A stretch of 64,000 nucleotides of DNA from Fusobacterium varium (GTDB lineage Bacteria > Fusobacteriota > Fusobacteriia > Fusobacteriales > Fusobacteriaceae). Location of the stretch: assembly GCA_002356455.1 (NCBI GenBank), contig AP017969.1, forward strand, positions 25,624-89,623, read 5' to 3'. Made by a program: the position numbers and the translations under genes. Below are positions 1-8,189 of this stretch, piece by piece (within the stretch, counting starts at the first letter, position 1; each line of letters opens with the position of its first letter). The notes beneath the pieces are model-generated. The model saw nothing but the letters and a program-made list of their open reading frames with translations, had not been told where the DNA came from and did not search any database.

Positions 1-72
1 ACCAATTTTTTTCCCCATCTTCATTTGAGTATAGTCATTTAATTTTAATTCTACTTTTGGTTCATTGTACAT
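1..72 (-). CDS. 5' end of an unidentified leftward gene (partial)
   Basis: A leftward frame opens with ATG at 72 and stays open to the window edge (24 codons, beginning MYNEPKVELKLNDYTQMKMG). An AAGGGGAT Shine-Dalgarno lies about 8 nt upstream, so a real start is likely. The visible N terminus is hydrophilic, with no signal peptide and no recognisable motif. It diverges from the conjugation genes to the right and is separated from them by the small toxin-like locus. Function cannot be assigned. Confidence 0.5.
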   Translation of the reverse strand, partial: MYNEPKVELKLNDYTQMKMGKKIG

Positions 73-184
73 AAAAATCATCCCCTTTTTAAAAAAGTTT
101 TAATAATTCAAAATTATATCATAACTTTATAAAAAAGTGGAATAGGATAAATTTTAGTATTTATGCAGTATGTTATAAAACACA

Positions 185-216
185 ATAAAAAAGCTCTTAC
201 CGATAAGGTAAGAGCT
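185..216 (-). terminator. Intrinsic terminator of the small membrane-peptide gene
   Basis: A 10-bp perfect stem (AGCTCTTACC at 192-201 paired with GGTAAGAGCT at 207-216) is followed on the minus strand by a T-run (the A-run at 187-191 on plus). It lies 37 bp past the stop codon of the 35-residue peptide gene and would end its transcript. A shorter hairpin with a GAA loop (near 231-241) lies between the stop and this terminator. Confidence 0.8.
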
Positions 217-252
217 AGAGAAAGTGCAAACCCCGAAGGGTTGAGGCTTAGT

Positions 253-360
253 TTAGTAAACTAAGAAGCTAATCACAATAACAGCAATGATTAAAAGAAT
301 AATTATTAAAGTACCCCCTTCAATCTTATTGTTGTTAAAGTGAAACTCCAGTTTAAACAT
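253..360 (-). CDS. Small hydrophobic membrane peptide, candidate type I toxin
   Basis: The 35-codon ORF encodes a charged N terminus (MFKLEFHFNNNKIEGG) followed by one hydrophobic helix of about 17 residues ending ISFLVY. A perfect AAGGAGGT (366-373) sits 5 nt upstream of the ATG, a consensus-like promoter lies about 150 bp upstream, and an intrinsic terminator follows. A single-helix peptide expressed from its own promoter behind a long folded leader that can bury its ribosome site matches the organisation of type I toxins (Fst, AapA and TisB classes). I see no sequence identity to a named family, and a small structural membrane peptide is the alternative. The stop codon lies in the palindrome at 247-265. 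Confidence 0.6.
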   Translation of the reverse strand: MFKLEFHFNNNKIEGGTLIIILLIIAVIVISFLVY

Positions 361-370
361 ACTAAACCTC

Positions 371-487
371 CTTGTACTAAATGGGATTCTACTACTCACA
401 AGAAATGTCACTAACTTATGAGTATGAAAAAGACTTCCACAAAGTGAAAGTCTATCTCATGACATTTTATATCCCATTTAATACAAG
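371..487 (-). promoter_or_regulatory. Folded mRNA leader sequestering the toxin ribosome site
   Basis: The minus-strand leader holds nested inverted repeats. CTTGTACTAAATGGGAT (371-387) pairs with 471-487 with one G:U-type difference, and an inner pair is AAATGTCA (403-410) with TGACATTT (460-467). The outer stem ends at the ribosome site (366-373), so the full-length RNA should hide it. Inside lies a second hairpin (431-453) followed on the minus strand by T residues, resembling an attenuator. A CAAACCC near the RNA 5' end could also pair with GGGTTTG past the stop codon (plus 226-232), a 5'-3' interaction like those of AapA and Hok mRNAs. Pairing was judged by eye. Confidence 0.6.
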
Positions 488-509
488 TACCCATAGGGTT
501 TGTAACTTA

Positions 510-537
510 ATTATATCATAAATCTTCAAAAAGTCAA
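510..537 (-). promoter_or_regulatory. Sigma70-type promoter of the candidate toxin RNA
   Basis: On the minus strand TTGACT (plus 532-537) and TATAAT (plus 510-515) are separated by 16 bp, a near-consensus vegetative promoter. The predicted RNA start is near 503, giving a leader of about 140 nt before the ATG at 360. Confidence 0.75.
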
Positions 538-567
538 TTTTTTAAAAATTTTAAGGAGGAAAGAAAT

Positions 568-1311
568 ATGAAAAGAAAATTTTGTTTAATTGGGTTATTT
601 ATAGTTCTGTCTATTAGTTCATTTGCATTGTTTGGTGGTGGAAGTAATGGACCAATGGGTAAGATATTAGCAATAATAGAAAGAATGGAAACAAACCAAA
701 TAGCCATGAAAATAGACCAGTTAAAACAGCTTGAAGCTGATTTAAGAAACATGGCTAATCTAGGAACTGAATTAACTACAGGGCAGCTACAGCAATTACA
801 AAATGGTTTAAAATTTGTAATGGATACTCAATATGCAGTACAGAGCCAGATAAATGATTATAAGAACTTTCAGAACCAATTTAAGAATGTCTATAATGAC
901 TTTGTGGACTTTAAAAATCTATCTCCTGAAGATTACATTCTTCAAGCAGATAGATTATTGAATAATACTAAAAATATTATGCAAGATGGAATGAAAATGG
1001 TAGGACTTGCAAATCCTGAAAAAATAGGAAATGACGCTCAAAGGGTAAGAGCGATAATGAGTGCTGCAAATAGTGCAGAAGGACAACAGCAAGTATTACA
1101 AGCTACAGCAACAATGGCAGGACATCAAATTGAGGTATTATCAGAACTAAAGGTACTCATGGCTCACTCACTAAAAGTACAGAGTGCAGCTATAATGGAA
1201 GAAGTACAGAAAGAAGCATTAAATAAAGCACATGAAGAAGCATTGCATAATCCAAATAAAGAATTGAAGCAAGTATACAGTGAAATAGGTCATGAGATAG
1301 GAAAGTGGTAA
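568..1311 (+). CDS. trbJ: TrbJ/VirB5-like conjugative transfer protein
   Basis: This 247-residue protein has a typical signal peptide (MKRKFCLIGLFIVLSISSFA) followed by a long alpha-helical, Gln/Asn/Met-rich region. That is the arrangement of TrbJ, the VirB5-class minor pilus component of P-type type IV secretion systems, which acts in the periplasm and at the pilus tip in mating contacts. An AAGGAGG lies directly upstream. The stop is followed almost at once by the ATG of the trbL-like gene (1313), so the two are translationally coupled, matching the RP4 Trb gene order. The family call rests on length, composition and neighbours. The other Trb genes (ATPases, trbE-I) are not in the window. 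Confidence 0.75.
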   Translation: MKRKFCLIGLFIVLSISSFALFGGGSNGPMGKILAIIERMETNQIAMKIDQLKQLEADLRNMANLGTELTTGQLQQLQNGLKFVMDTQYAVQSQINDYKNFQNQFKNVYNDFVDFKNLSPEDYILQADRLLNNTKNIMQDGMKMVGLANPEKIGNDAQRVRAIMSAANSAEGQQQVLQATATMAGHQIEVLSELKVLMAHSLKVQSAAIMEEVQKEALNKAHEEALHNPNKELKQVYSEIGHEIGKW

Positions 1312-1312
1312 A

Positions 1313-2941
1313 ATGACTTTAAATCCAATAAATAGTTATTATTTAACAGATATTTTGAGAAATTTTTTAAAATATATAGTTGTGATTCCAGGAAATTTAA
1401 AAGTACCATCTGCAGCTATGTTGATATTATTATTAACATTTGATTTAACTTTAATGGGTAAAAAATTAATAACAGATGAAAATTTTAATCCACTGAAATA
1501 TTTGATTAATAAAACTTGGCAATTTAGTTATATTCTTTTTATAATTTTAAATTTTTCTTGGCTTATTGAAGGAATAAGAGGAGGATTTTCTAAAGTAGCT
1601 TCTTTAGCAACAGGTTTAACAATAAGTTCTATTTATTTAAAAAATCCTAGTGGAGTAGTAGATATTGGAGCAAAAGTAGGCTGGGGAATAATAAGAAAAG
1701 GAGTATCTGCTAATCCTTTAACTTGGGGATATTTTTTTATAGCTTTATTAGTAATAATTGGTTTTTGTATGATAGCTTTTAGCATAGTCATGGCTTGGAT
1801 AGAGTATTATTTTTTAATAGGAATATCAATAATCTTTATTCCATGCGGAATTTTAGAAACAACAGAGGGATATTATAAAAATGTTTTTAAAACAATAATA
1901 GGTTGTAATATAAAACTTTTTGTTATAGAATTTTGGCTTTATTTAGCTCAACCAATGCTTAAAGAGTTAAAAATAACAGATGAAATATTAAATGGGAAAA
2001 ATATAACTCATGTGACTATGACAGTAGTTATTTTAGGACTGATATTGCTTAGTTTGCCAAGATTAGCTGCTTCGATGTTGACAGGTAGTCCAAGTATGTC
2101 TGCAGGTGCAGCTATGGGAAGTGCAATAGGAGGACTTACAACAGCAACAAAAATGTTGACTAATACAATGCAAACAGCAGGTGGAGTAGCTCAAACTGGT
2201 GGAACAGGAGCAAAAGAAACAGCACAAGGAACATTACAGGGGGCTAAGACAGGAGGAAATATAGGGGCAAGATTAGGAAGCGTATTAGGACCAGTAGGTT
2301 CTGCTTTAGGAGGCACAATAGGAACAGCAGCTGGGGCAACTGTAGGAGGTGCATATAGCGGAGCTAAATTTGCTGCTAAAACTACAGGAAATGCAGTAAA
2401 AAAAGCATTTGGTATAAAAAGTAATAGTAGTGGAGCAACTAAAGAGGAAACTGTAAAAAATAATGTTAGTACAGCTAAAGGTTCAGTAAAAGAAACACCA
2501 ATAGAAAGTAATAGTGGAGTAGCAGCAACTACAGGAGAAACAAGAAATAATATTTCTAGTGGAAAAGAAGCAGAACAAGGAGGAACAGCTACTGTTTCAT
2601 CAGTAGATACAGGAGCAGAAAGAACAGAAATATCAAATATTTCTGAAAGTGATCCAGGAACAAATATAACTAAAAGTAGTGACACAATATCTACAGGAGA
2701 AACAAGAAATAATGTTTCTAGTACTTCAAATGATGAGAAGAAATCATCAGGAAGTCAAAATATCACATCAGGTTCTAATACAACTGTAGAAGCGAAAACA
2801 ACTACAGGAGAAGTAAGACCAGAGACAGTGGAAAAGAAACAGAGTATAGGGGAAATTAAAGAACCAAAATATAATTTTTATGACACAGGAGGAACAACTA
2901 AAATAAATGGGGTAGAGATAAATGAGAAAAAGAAAAAATAG
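1313..2941 (+). CDS. trbL: TrbL/VirB6-like inner-membrane conjugation protein
   Basis: This 542-residue polytopic protein has hydrophobic segments from about residue 30 to 265, including the strongly conserved-looking stretch MAWIEYYFLIGISIIFIPCG. A Gly/Ala-rich region (about 255-360) and a Ser/Thr/Asn/Glu-rich hydrophilic tail follow. This is the usual build of TrbL, the VirB6-class channel component of P-type transfer systems. It starts 2 nt after trbJ, and its last 20 bp overlap the start of the traF-like peptidase gene, so the three form one operon. The tail is longer than needed for the membrane domain and contains short duplications (TGETRNN occurs twice), suggesting slippage. Confidence 0.8.
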   Translation: MTLNPINSYYLTDILRNFLKYIVVIPGNLKVPSAAMLILLLTFDLTLMGKKLITDENFNPLKYLINKTWQFSYILFIILNFSWLIEGIRGGFSKVASLATGLTISSIYLKNPSGVVDIGAKVGWGIIRKGVSANPLTWGYFFIALLVIIGFCMIAFSIVMAWIEYYFLIGISIIFIPCGILETTEGYYKNVFKTIIGCNIKLFVIEFWLYLAQPMLKELKITDEILNGKNITHVTMTVVILGLILLSLPRLAASMLTGSPSMSAGAAMGSAIGGLTTATKMLTNTMQTAGGVAQTGGTGAKETAQGTLQGAKTGGNIGARLGSVLGPVGSALGGTIGTAAGATVGGAYSGAKFAAKTTGNAVKKAFGIKSNSSGATKEETVKNNVSTAKGSVKETPIESNSGVAATTGETRNNISSGKEAEQGGTATVSSVDTGAERTEISNISESDPGTNITKSSDTISTGETRNNVSSTSNDEKKSSGSQNITSGSNTTVEAKTTTGEVRPETVEKKQSIGEIKEPKYNFYDTGGTTKINGVEINEKKKK

Positions 2942-3440
2942 AGATTATAAAGGAATTTTTATCCTGGTAGCATTTTTAATATTTATGGGAATACTAAAAA
3001 AAGAAGGTAAAAATTATACAATCAATAAAACTAGAAGTCTACCAAGAGGGATATACAAGCTATATCCCCCTGTAGATTTACATAAGGGAGATATAATAGT
3101 ATTTGAAATCCCTAAAAGTGCTGAACTCATGTTTAAAAGAGGGTATGTTAGTAATATAGATTCTCTTATGAAAAAATTGGCAGCACTTCCAGGAGATCAT
3201 ATAGAAATTATAAATCAAGAACTTTATATAAATGGGAATAATTGGGGAAAAATATATGAAAAAGATAAATTGTACAGACCACTTCCTAGTCTGAAGGAAA
3301 AAGATTTAATACCAGGAGAAAAAGAAGTATTGGCATTGTCTGATATTAATAATTCTTTTGATGGGAGATATTTCGGACCAATAGAAATAAAAAGTATAAA
3401 ATATAAGGCAAAACCAGTATTTATACTTAAAGAAAAATAA
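2922..3440 (+). CDS. traF: TraF-like conjugative signal peptidase (S26 family)
   Basis: This 172-residue membrane-anchored serine peptidase has one N-terminal transmembrane segment (about 10-25). The catalytic Ser lies in RSLPRGIYK, and the general-base Lys in the MKKLAALPGD block that matches S26 box D. A late NSFDGRYFGPI block follows. TraF peptidases of RP4-type plasmids mature and cyclise the TrbC pilin, so this supports a P-type transfer system. It overlaps the trbL-like gene by 20 bp. The ATG at 2922 has a weak ribosome site (GGGGTAGAG) within the preceding gene. Confidence 0.88.
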   Translation: MRKRKNRDYKGIFILVAFLIFMGILKKEGKNYTINKTRSLPRGIYKLYPPVDLHKGDIIVFEIPKSAELMFKRGYVSNIDSLMKKLAALPGDHIEIINQELYINGNNWGKIYEKDKLYRPLPSLKEKDLIPGEKEVLALSDINNSFDGRYFGPIEIKSIKYKAKPVFILKEK

Positions 3441-3577
3441 AGAAATATTAAATATATAAAAGTTAACATTAAAGGTAATTAATAAAAATACAGACCATAT
3501 TTTAATTAAAACGCCTTTAAAAATGGAGTGAAAACAGGTATAATAAATTTGAATATATTAAAACAGGAGGTATTCAA

Positions 3578-3823
3578 ATGAAAAAAGTATTAATAGCAGT
3601 AATGTTATTAGGATTATTAGCTGGGTGTGGAAATGAAATAAAAACTTATACAAGGGAAGAAAAAATAAATTTGCTTGAGAAAGCTATTTTGGAAAAAGAG
3701 TCAAAATCAATAAAAGAATATAAGGAGATATTAGAAGAATTAAAAAGAAAAGCAGAAAAAGGAAATACTGTAGCAAAGCAAGAATATGAAGAATGGAAAG
3801 CACTAGAAAATTTAACATTTTAA
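3578..3823 (+). CDS. Small lipoprotein next to conjugation genes
   Basis: This 81-residue protein has a signal peptide and a clear lipobox (GLLAGC), then a Lys/Glu-rich helical tail (about 30-75) that could form a coiled coil. A strong ribosome site (AGGAGG) and a possible promoter (TTTAAA at 3516, TATAAT at 3539, 17-bp spacer) precede it, and a terminator follows. It may therefore be transcribed alone. A small lipoprotein beside trbJ/trbL recalls the entry-exclusion lipoprotein TrbK, but the position differs and I see no diagnostic identity, so that role is only a suggestion. Confidence 0.75.
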   Translation: MKKVLIAVMLLGLLAGCGNEIKTYTREEKINLLEKAILEKESKSIKEYKEILEELKRKAEKGNTVAKQEYEEWKALENLTF

Positions 3824-3840
3824 TGGAAATTAAATAAAAA

Positions 3841-3879
3841 AGCTCCTGCTATGTCTGGTCAACTTTCAGGAACTTTTTT
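3841..3879 (+). terminator. Intrinsic terminator after the lipoprotein gene
   Basis: AGCTCCTG (3841-3848) can pair with CAGGAACT (3867-3874) with one mismatch, followed by six T residues (3874-3879). The loop is long (18 nt). An A-run on the left side means it could also act weakly in the other direction. Confidence 0.6.
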
Positions 3880-3903
3880 ACCCATTTATTGTGGTTTTGT
3901 GGT

Positions 3904-4115
3904 TTGTTTTATATAACACGGGAATGTTATATAAACAATATCCATAGATCATGGATAGATTGTCTTGAATTAATTTTAACATAAAAAAAATTAAAAGACA
4001 ATCCCACAAAATATATTTTTTAATGTAAAAATAAAGTCCGATAATAAAATAGATAAAAAATAATTTTTGCATTATAATCAATATCTATTTCTTATCTTAC
4101 AGTTTTATCGGACAT
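3904..4115. repeat. Non-coding stretch with several inverted repeats
   Basis: No gene is visible between the terminator at 3879 and the ATG at 4144. The stretch holds four inverted repeats: TATATAACA/TGTTATATA (about 3910-3933), TATCCAT/ATGGATA (about 3940-3958), GATTGTCTT/AAGACAATC (about 3958-4005), and GTCCGATAA with its partner TTATCGGAC (about 4036 and 4106). A TATAAT at about 4070 may be a promoter for the next gene. Such clusters occur at transfer origins and replication or regulatory regions. I see no nick motif of the IncP type, so the role is open. Confidence 0.45.
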
Positions 4116-4143
4116 TATCAAATATTTTGAGGGAGGTTTTTTT

Positions 4144-5370
4144 ATGAATATAAATAACTTAAATATAAATTTTGAAAATATTTTATTTGATATGCTTAGT
4201 TGGGAATCAGGATTATATCTTAATAAAAAATTAATAGGATTTTTTGGCTTAGAATTAGCAGCCATAACATCATATTTAATAAGCCAGGCTAAATATCACA
4301 AAGAAAATTATTCAATAACTGAAGATGGATTTTTTTATGCTACAGATTTAGATATAATTCTTTATGTTGGAATAAAGAATACAAGAATAACAGAGATAAA
4401 ACGAGAAGGACTTGAATATAATTTATTTACTATAGAAAAAAGAGGTATGCCACAAAAAACCTATTACAAGATAAATTATGAACAGCTTATAAAGCTATTT
4501 TCAACTGATAAAACATTCATTGAAATATCATTTAATAGACTTTTTAACCATGAAAATTTAGAAACTCCATTTGAATTAACGGAAAGTTCTATATTAAAGC
4601 TTTCTTATGCAGAACTAAGAATGTTATGTAAAATCTTAAAAATAAAATATAGTGGTAAAAGTAAAAAACAAGATTTGATAGATGAAATATTAAAAAATCA
4701 AGAACTAATAGAACCTAAAAAAGAAATTTTTTCCAGTGTACAGAAAAATCGCACACTGAACAAAAGCTCTATAAAACATAAAAGTCCCCAGTGTGTGAAT
4801 CTACCACACACAAGTGTGTGGAATTTCCGCCACAAACTTAAATCATATAAACATAAAACAAATATAAAAAATCATGATAATCAAGAAGAGAAAAAACATG
4901 ACCTTGATTTTTTTGAAAATCTATTTAAAGAATTTAAAATTAATTTTACAAAGACTAACCAGGAAGCAGTAAAAAAATTATTGGTATCTCTTTCATCACA
5001 AAAGAAAGTCGAGGAATATTTAAGAGAAACATATAACAATATCCAGGCAACACCAGGAGTAAAAGACCCAGCAAGATTATTTTCAGCTAAAATAGCAAAG
5101 GGAGAAAGACAAGTAATTCCAAAAGCTGCTATGAAAAAAATAATGCATTGTAATTCGGATCAGAAAACAGAAGATGAAGAAATCCTTATAAAACAAGAAA
5201 AAATGATAAGCAGAGAAGTAAAATATTTATTAAGTTATTATATTGCAAAAATAAAAACATCAGTAGAAGTTTATCAGGAAATAGAAAAATATTTAGAAAA
5301 CAATGGTTTTAAGAATGAATTAATAGAAAAATATAAGGTAATAGCAAAAGAAAAATTAAAAATCGAATAA
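4144..5370 (+). CDS. Winged-helix/SAP-like DNA-binding protein, possible replication or plasmid regulator
   Basis: This 408-residue cytoplasmic protein was not recognised as a named family. The N-terminal part (about 30-118) reads like the winged helix of DnaD/phage replisome-organiser proteins: a helix GFFGLELAAITSYLISQA, a recognition-helix region, and a hairpin ending KTYYKINY. Residues about 153-184 (LSYAELRMLCKILKI, then SKKQDLIDEIL) resemble a SAP-type DNA-binding helix-extended-helix. The remainder is Lys-rich and helical. GGGAGG lies upstream of the ATG. It follows a structured non-coding region, consistent with a protein that binds plasmid DNA. A replication accessory or a transcription regulator are both possible. 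Confidence 0.6.
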   Translation: MNINNLNINFENILFDMLSWESGLYLNKKLIGFFGLELAAITSYLISQAKYHKENYSITEDGFFYATDLDIILYVGIKNTRITEIKREGLEYNLFTIEKRGMPQKTYYKINYEQLIKLFSTDKTFIEISFNRLFNHENLETPFELTESSILKLSYAELRMLCKILKIKYSGKSKKQDLIDEILKNQELIEPKKEIFSSVQKNRTLNKSSIKHKSPQCVNLPHTSVWNFRHKLKSYKHKTNIKNHDNQEEKKHDLDFFENLFKEFKINFTKTNQEAVKKLLVSLSSQKKVEEYLRETYNNIQATPGVKDPARLFSAKIAKGERQVIPKAAMKKIMHCNSDQKTEDEEILIKQEKMISREVKYLLSYYIAKIKTSVEVYQEIEKYLENNGFKNELIEKYKVIAKEKLKIE

Positions 5371-5715
5371 AAAGTAACTCTCAAAATATATTACAAACAT
5401 ATCTGTGGCTTTGTAATTTTAATTTTAACACATTTCAAATGTGTTCTTGGAGTATTTTATCAAACGAAAGGAAAAAATACTTTAAAATCAATTTTACGAG
5501 ATATTTATAAAATAAATACTTCAAAAAATTAATGTTCTAATTTACTACGATTTTACAAAATAGAAAATTAAATTGATTGTTCTATTCTAAAACAAGATTT
5601 TAGGATAATTTTTGATGTATTATAATTTAATTTTCAGTAAACTATAAAAAACAAAGAAGATTAGAAAATGTTAATCTATTTTTGGTATGCAAATAAAATT
5701 TAAGGAGGAAAAACA
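5371..5715. other. Intergenic region with two hairpins, no gene seen
   Basis: The region contains a hairpin AACACATTT/AAATGTGTT (5427-5445) and a longer-loop inverted repeat AGTATTTT/AAAATACT (5451-5481). Neither is followed by a convincing T-run, so they look more like operator or RNA structures than terminators. A TATAAT at 5621 could serve the next gene, but no good -35 is spaced to it. No coding frame with a ribosome site is visible. Confidence 0.4.
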
Positions 5716-7254
5716 TTGAATATTACAACATCTTCTGGAGAAAATAAAAAAGAAATTATTGAGTTTAAAAGTGAAACTCTTTGGAAAGAGAAAGAGTACA
5801 AGCAAATAGAAGTAAATAATATAACTTTGATTGGAAAATATAATTTTAATAATATGGCTAAAAATTTTTATGGACAATTTTTTGACGAATTGGAAGATAT
5901 TAATAAAAATAAATTAACTCTAATAGTAAATGAAGATATGAGAAAGAACCTTCAAAATGGTGAATTTTATGAAATAAAAGGAAAGCTCACAACTTATCCT
6001 GATACATATTCTATGAAAATGAAATTATATACACGATTGGAACTTGAAGAAGCTTTTTTGATTTCAAATAAAAAAGATTTTCCTAAGTTAAAAGTGGCTC
6101 TTGATAGAAAAAAATCATTATTGGAGCTTAAATCTGAAAAAAATAAACAAGCAGAAAATTGGCTTTATCAAAAATTGGAAAATGATGAAAAAGTAAATTT
6201 TTTAGTTATTACAAGTTTAAAAGGACACAATGGAATAATTGAAACTGACATATTGAATGATATTTATGAAACTGAAGGAGATAAAGATAAATTAAAAAAA
6301 TATTTTGGTTTTAGCCCAGTTATGGATGAAAATATATTAAGAGTTACTTTTTTAGATCATAATATTATCTCTGAAATAAAGCAAAAAATTAAAGAATCTA
6401 AAAAACAAGGATATATTTATGATTATCTGGTATTTATCAAAGGTGGAGGAAGTAAAATGAAACTCTTTGATAATTTAGATTTTTGTAATGAAGTTGTTAA
6501 TTTAAATATTCCTTTTATAACAGCTGTAGGACATTCAGATGATAATATAAGATTATTATGTGAGTTAGCAGATATTAATTATAAAGTCCCTCTTCAATTT
6601 GGTTCAAAACTAATTGGAAAAATAAATTCTATTAATTATAAAAAAGAAAAGAAAGTCAATAAAGATGCTTTTTTAATTAATGAATTTGATAAAAAAGAAT
6701 TAGAAAAAAGTATAAAAGACCTTGAAAGTAAAAATGATTTATTAAATGATGAATTAGATAAAAAAGCAAAGTGTATAAAATCACTCCAAGATAAATTAGA
6801 ATACTTTAAAGCTAAAAATGATTCAAAAATTGAAACTTTAGAAAAAGAAAAACAAAATATTGAAAAAAAAGTAAATAGAAGAGATTTTATATTAACAATA
6901 GCTTTTATTCTTATTTTATTTTTAACAGGTTATGTAGTCTATAGTAATTTTTTTATAAATACTAAAGAAATAATAAAGACGGATAATTCAAAAACTATAA
7001 ATACTAAAATAGAAAAAGAGAAAAGTAATAATTTAGTAAAACCAAAAGCTAAATTAGATGAAAAAACTAAAAAAGAAACTACTCAAAAAAAATTGATTTA
7101 TTCTGAAGATGAAGTTTTTACAGCTTTATTATGGAAGGGTTATAAAGGAGAAAAAGCGATATATGATTTTCAAAAGGATAACAAAATGAAGCAAACAGGA
7201 AAAGTAGATGAAGCCTTATTAAAAAAATTAGGAATAAAAATCAGATATAAATAA
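5716..7254 (+). CDS. Exonuclease VII large-subunit-like protein with membrane anchor and peptidoglycan-binding module
   Basis: 512 residues from a TTG start preceded by AAGGAGGA. Residues about 30-112 read as the OB fold of XseA (ITLIGKYNF, then EFYEIKGKLTTYPDTY). About 160-300 match the XseA nuclease core, with FIKGGGSKMKLFD (241-253) and ITAVGHSDD (268-276) equal to the family GGGS and AVGH blocks. A coiled coil follows (about 325-388), as in XseA, but then come a transmembrane helix (391-410), a Lys/Thr-rich linker and a PG_binding_1-like repeat (about 462-508, with KAIYDFQKDNKMKQTGKVDE). XseA is normally soluble and pairs with XseB; no XseB-like gene is adjacent. The fusion suggests an ExoVII-type nuclease or DNA-binding domain tethered at the inner membrane, perhaps for conjugative DNA entry or defence. 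Domain calls are firm by motif; the role is inference. Confidence 0.75.
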   Translation: MNITTSSGENKKEIIEFKSETLWKEKEYKQIEVNNITLIGKYNFNNMAKNFYGQFFDELEDINKNKLTLIVNEDMRKNLQNGEFYEIKGKLTTYPDTYSMKMKLYTRLELEEAFLISNKKDFPKLKVALDRKKSLLELKSEKNKQAENWLYQKLENDEKVNFLVITSLKGHNGIIETDILNDIYETEGDKDKLKKYFGFSPVMDENILRVTFLDHNIISEIKQKIKESKKQGYIYDYLVFIKGGGSKMKLFDNLDFCNEVVNLNIPFITAVGHSDDNIRLLCELADINYKVPLQFGSKLIGKINSINYKKEKKVNKDAFLINEFDKKELEKSIKDLESKNDLLNDELDKKAKCIKSLQDKLEYFKAKNDSKIETLEKEKQNIEKKVNRRDFILTIAFILILFLTGYVVYSNFFINTKEIIKTDNSKTINTKIEKEKSNNLVKPKAKLDEKTKKETTQKKLIYSEDEVFTALLWKGYKGEKAIYDFQKDNKMKQTGKVDEALLKKLGIKIRYK

Positions 7255-7285
7255 TTTAAATATGAAATTTTAAGAAGAACTTTTT

Positions 7286-7552
7286 ATGTTTAAAATGAAC
7301 TTAATTTTAAAAAAGGCTTATTATTCTACAGGATATTTTAACATAGGTGTTGAATTAGTTAAAAAATATATTGAGAAAAAGGCTGGTACTTGTAAATTTA
7401 AAATCAATGGGATTTCGTTTGAGAAAAAATATTCTACTGCAAATGGTGAAGGTCAAATTAGAGTTTATGGAAACCAGGAACTATATAATTTCTTCCAGGA
7501 TAATTTTAAAATGAATATGATGATTGAAATTGAATTTTTAAAATTTGATTAA
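7286..7552 (+). CDS. Hypothetical protein downstream of the ExoVII-like gene
   Basis: This 88-residue basic protein is rich in Lys, Phe and Tyr and has no signal peptide or membrane segment. The pattern (CKFKINGISFEKKY, then GEGQIRVYGNQELYNFF) suggests a small alpha/beta fold. It starts 31 bp after the ExoVII-like gene, behind a modest AAGAAG ribosome site, so the two may be co-transcribed. It does not look like the helical XseB subunit. Function unknown. Confidence 0.55.
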   Translation: MFKMNLILKKAYYSTGYFNIGVELVKKYIEKKAGTCKFKINGISFEKKYSTANGEGQIRVYGNQELYNFFQDNFKMNMMIEIEFLKFD

Positions 7553-7687
7553 TCTTTTTTATATTCAAAATTTTATCAAAAAAATTTTTTCTTTCTCTTT
7601 AGAAAAATCTTTAATATATCTTTAAATAATCTTTAAATAATTTAGACCTCTGAAACCCCTTGATTTTATTGGCTCGGATTGGGGTAA

Positions 7688-8189
7688 TTAATAACCTAAT
7701 GTGAAAGCTTTAATAACCTAATGTGAATTAATTAATAACCTGATGTGAAAGTATTAATAACCTAATGTGAATTAATCAATAACCTAATGTGAATAATTAA
7801 TAACCTGATGTGAATTTTTTTATTTTCAATTATTTTTTTATATTAATAACCTAATGTGAAAAAAATAAAAATTGTTTTTTATAAATAATTAATAACCCAA
7901 TGTGAAAAAATTAATTAATAACTTTTTAATTTACAGGTTATTAATTATATGCTATTATTAATTTACTAAGTTAATAAATTTTTTAAATGTTTTAATATGA
8001 ATATTTTAATTTGAGTTAATAACTTAATGTGAAATTAGAATAATAACTTTTTTAAAATAAGTTATTGATGATTCTTTTAATAACTCAATGTGAAAAAAAT
8101 CCAATTTAAAATAATTAGATTTTTAATATTGTATTTTAACATTTAATATATAAAAAAACAAGATTTTTAGATTAATAACCTAATGTGAA
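7688..8189 (+). repeat. Iteron array: plasmid replication origin
   Basis: Eleven direct repeats of consensus TTAATAACCTAATGTGAA start at 7688, 7710, 7732, 7754, 7776, 7797, 7843, 7889, 8016, 8077 and 8172. The first six are spaced 21-22 bp, two DNA helical turns, and the next two are 46 bp apart. Variants change one or two bases (CTGATG, CCCAATG, CTTAATG, CTCAATG). All lie in the same orientation, immediately upstream of the Rep_3-type initiator gene. This is the hallmark of an iteron-controlled origin. A very AT-rich tract (about 7555-7650) left of the array is a possible unwinding element. I found no clear DnaA box. Confidence 0.9.

Noticed and set aside
2191..2685. 164-codon leftward ORF inside the trbL-like gene
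   Set aside because: It is antisense to the Gly/Ala/Ser/Thr-rich tail; the repeated composition keeps the opposite strand open. No ribosome site.
3878..4081. 67-codon leftward ORF in the structured region
   Set aside because: No ribosome site, and its frame runs through the inverted repeats; it is better explained as non-coding.
7688..8189. Repeat array considered as a CRISPR
   Set aside because: Spacing of 21-22 bp leaves almost no spacer, repeats are 18 bp without dyad, no cas genes are present, and an initiator gene follows directly.
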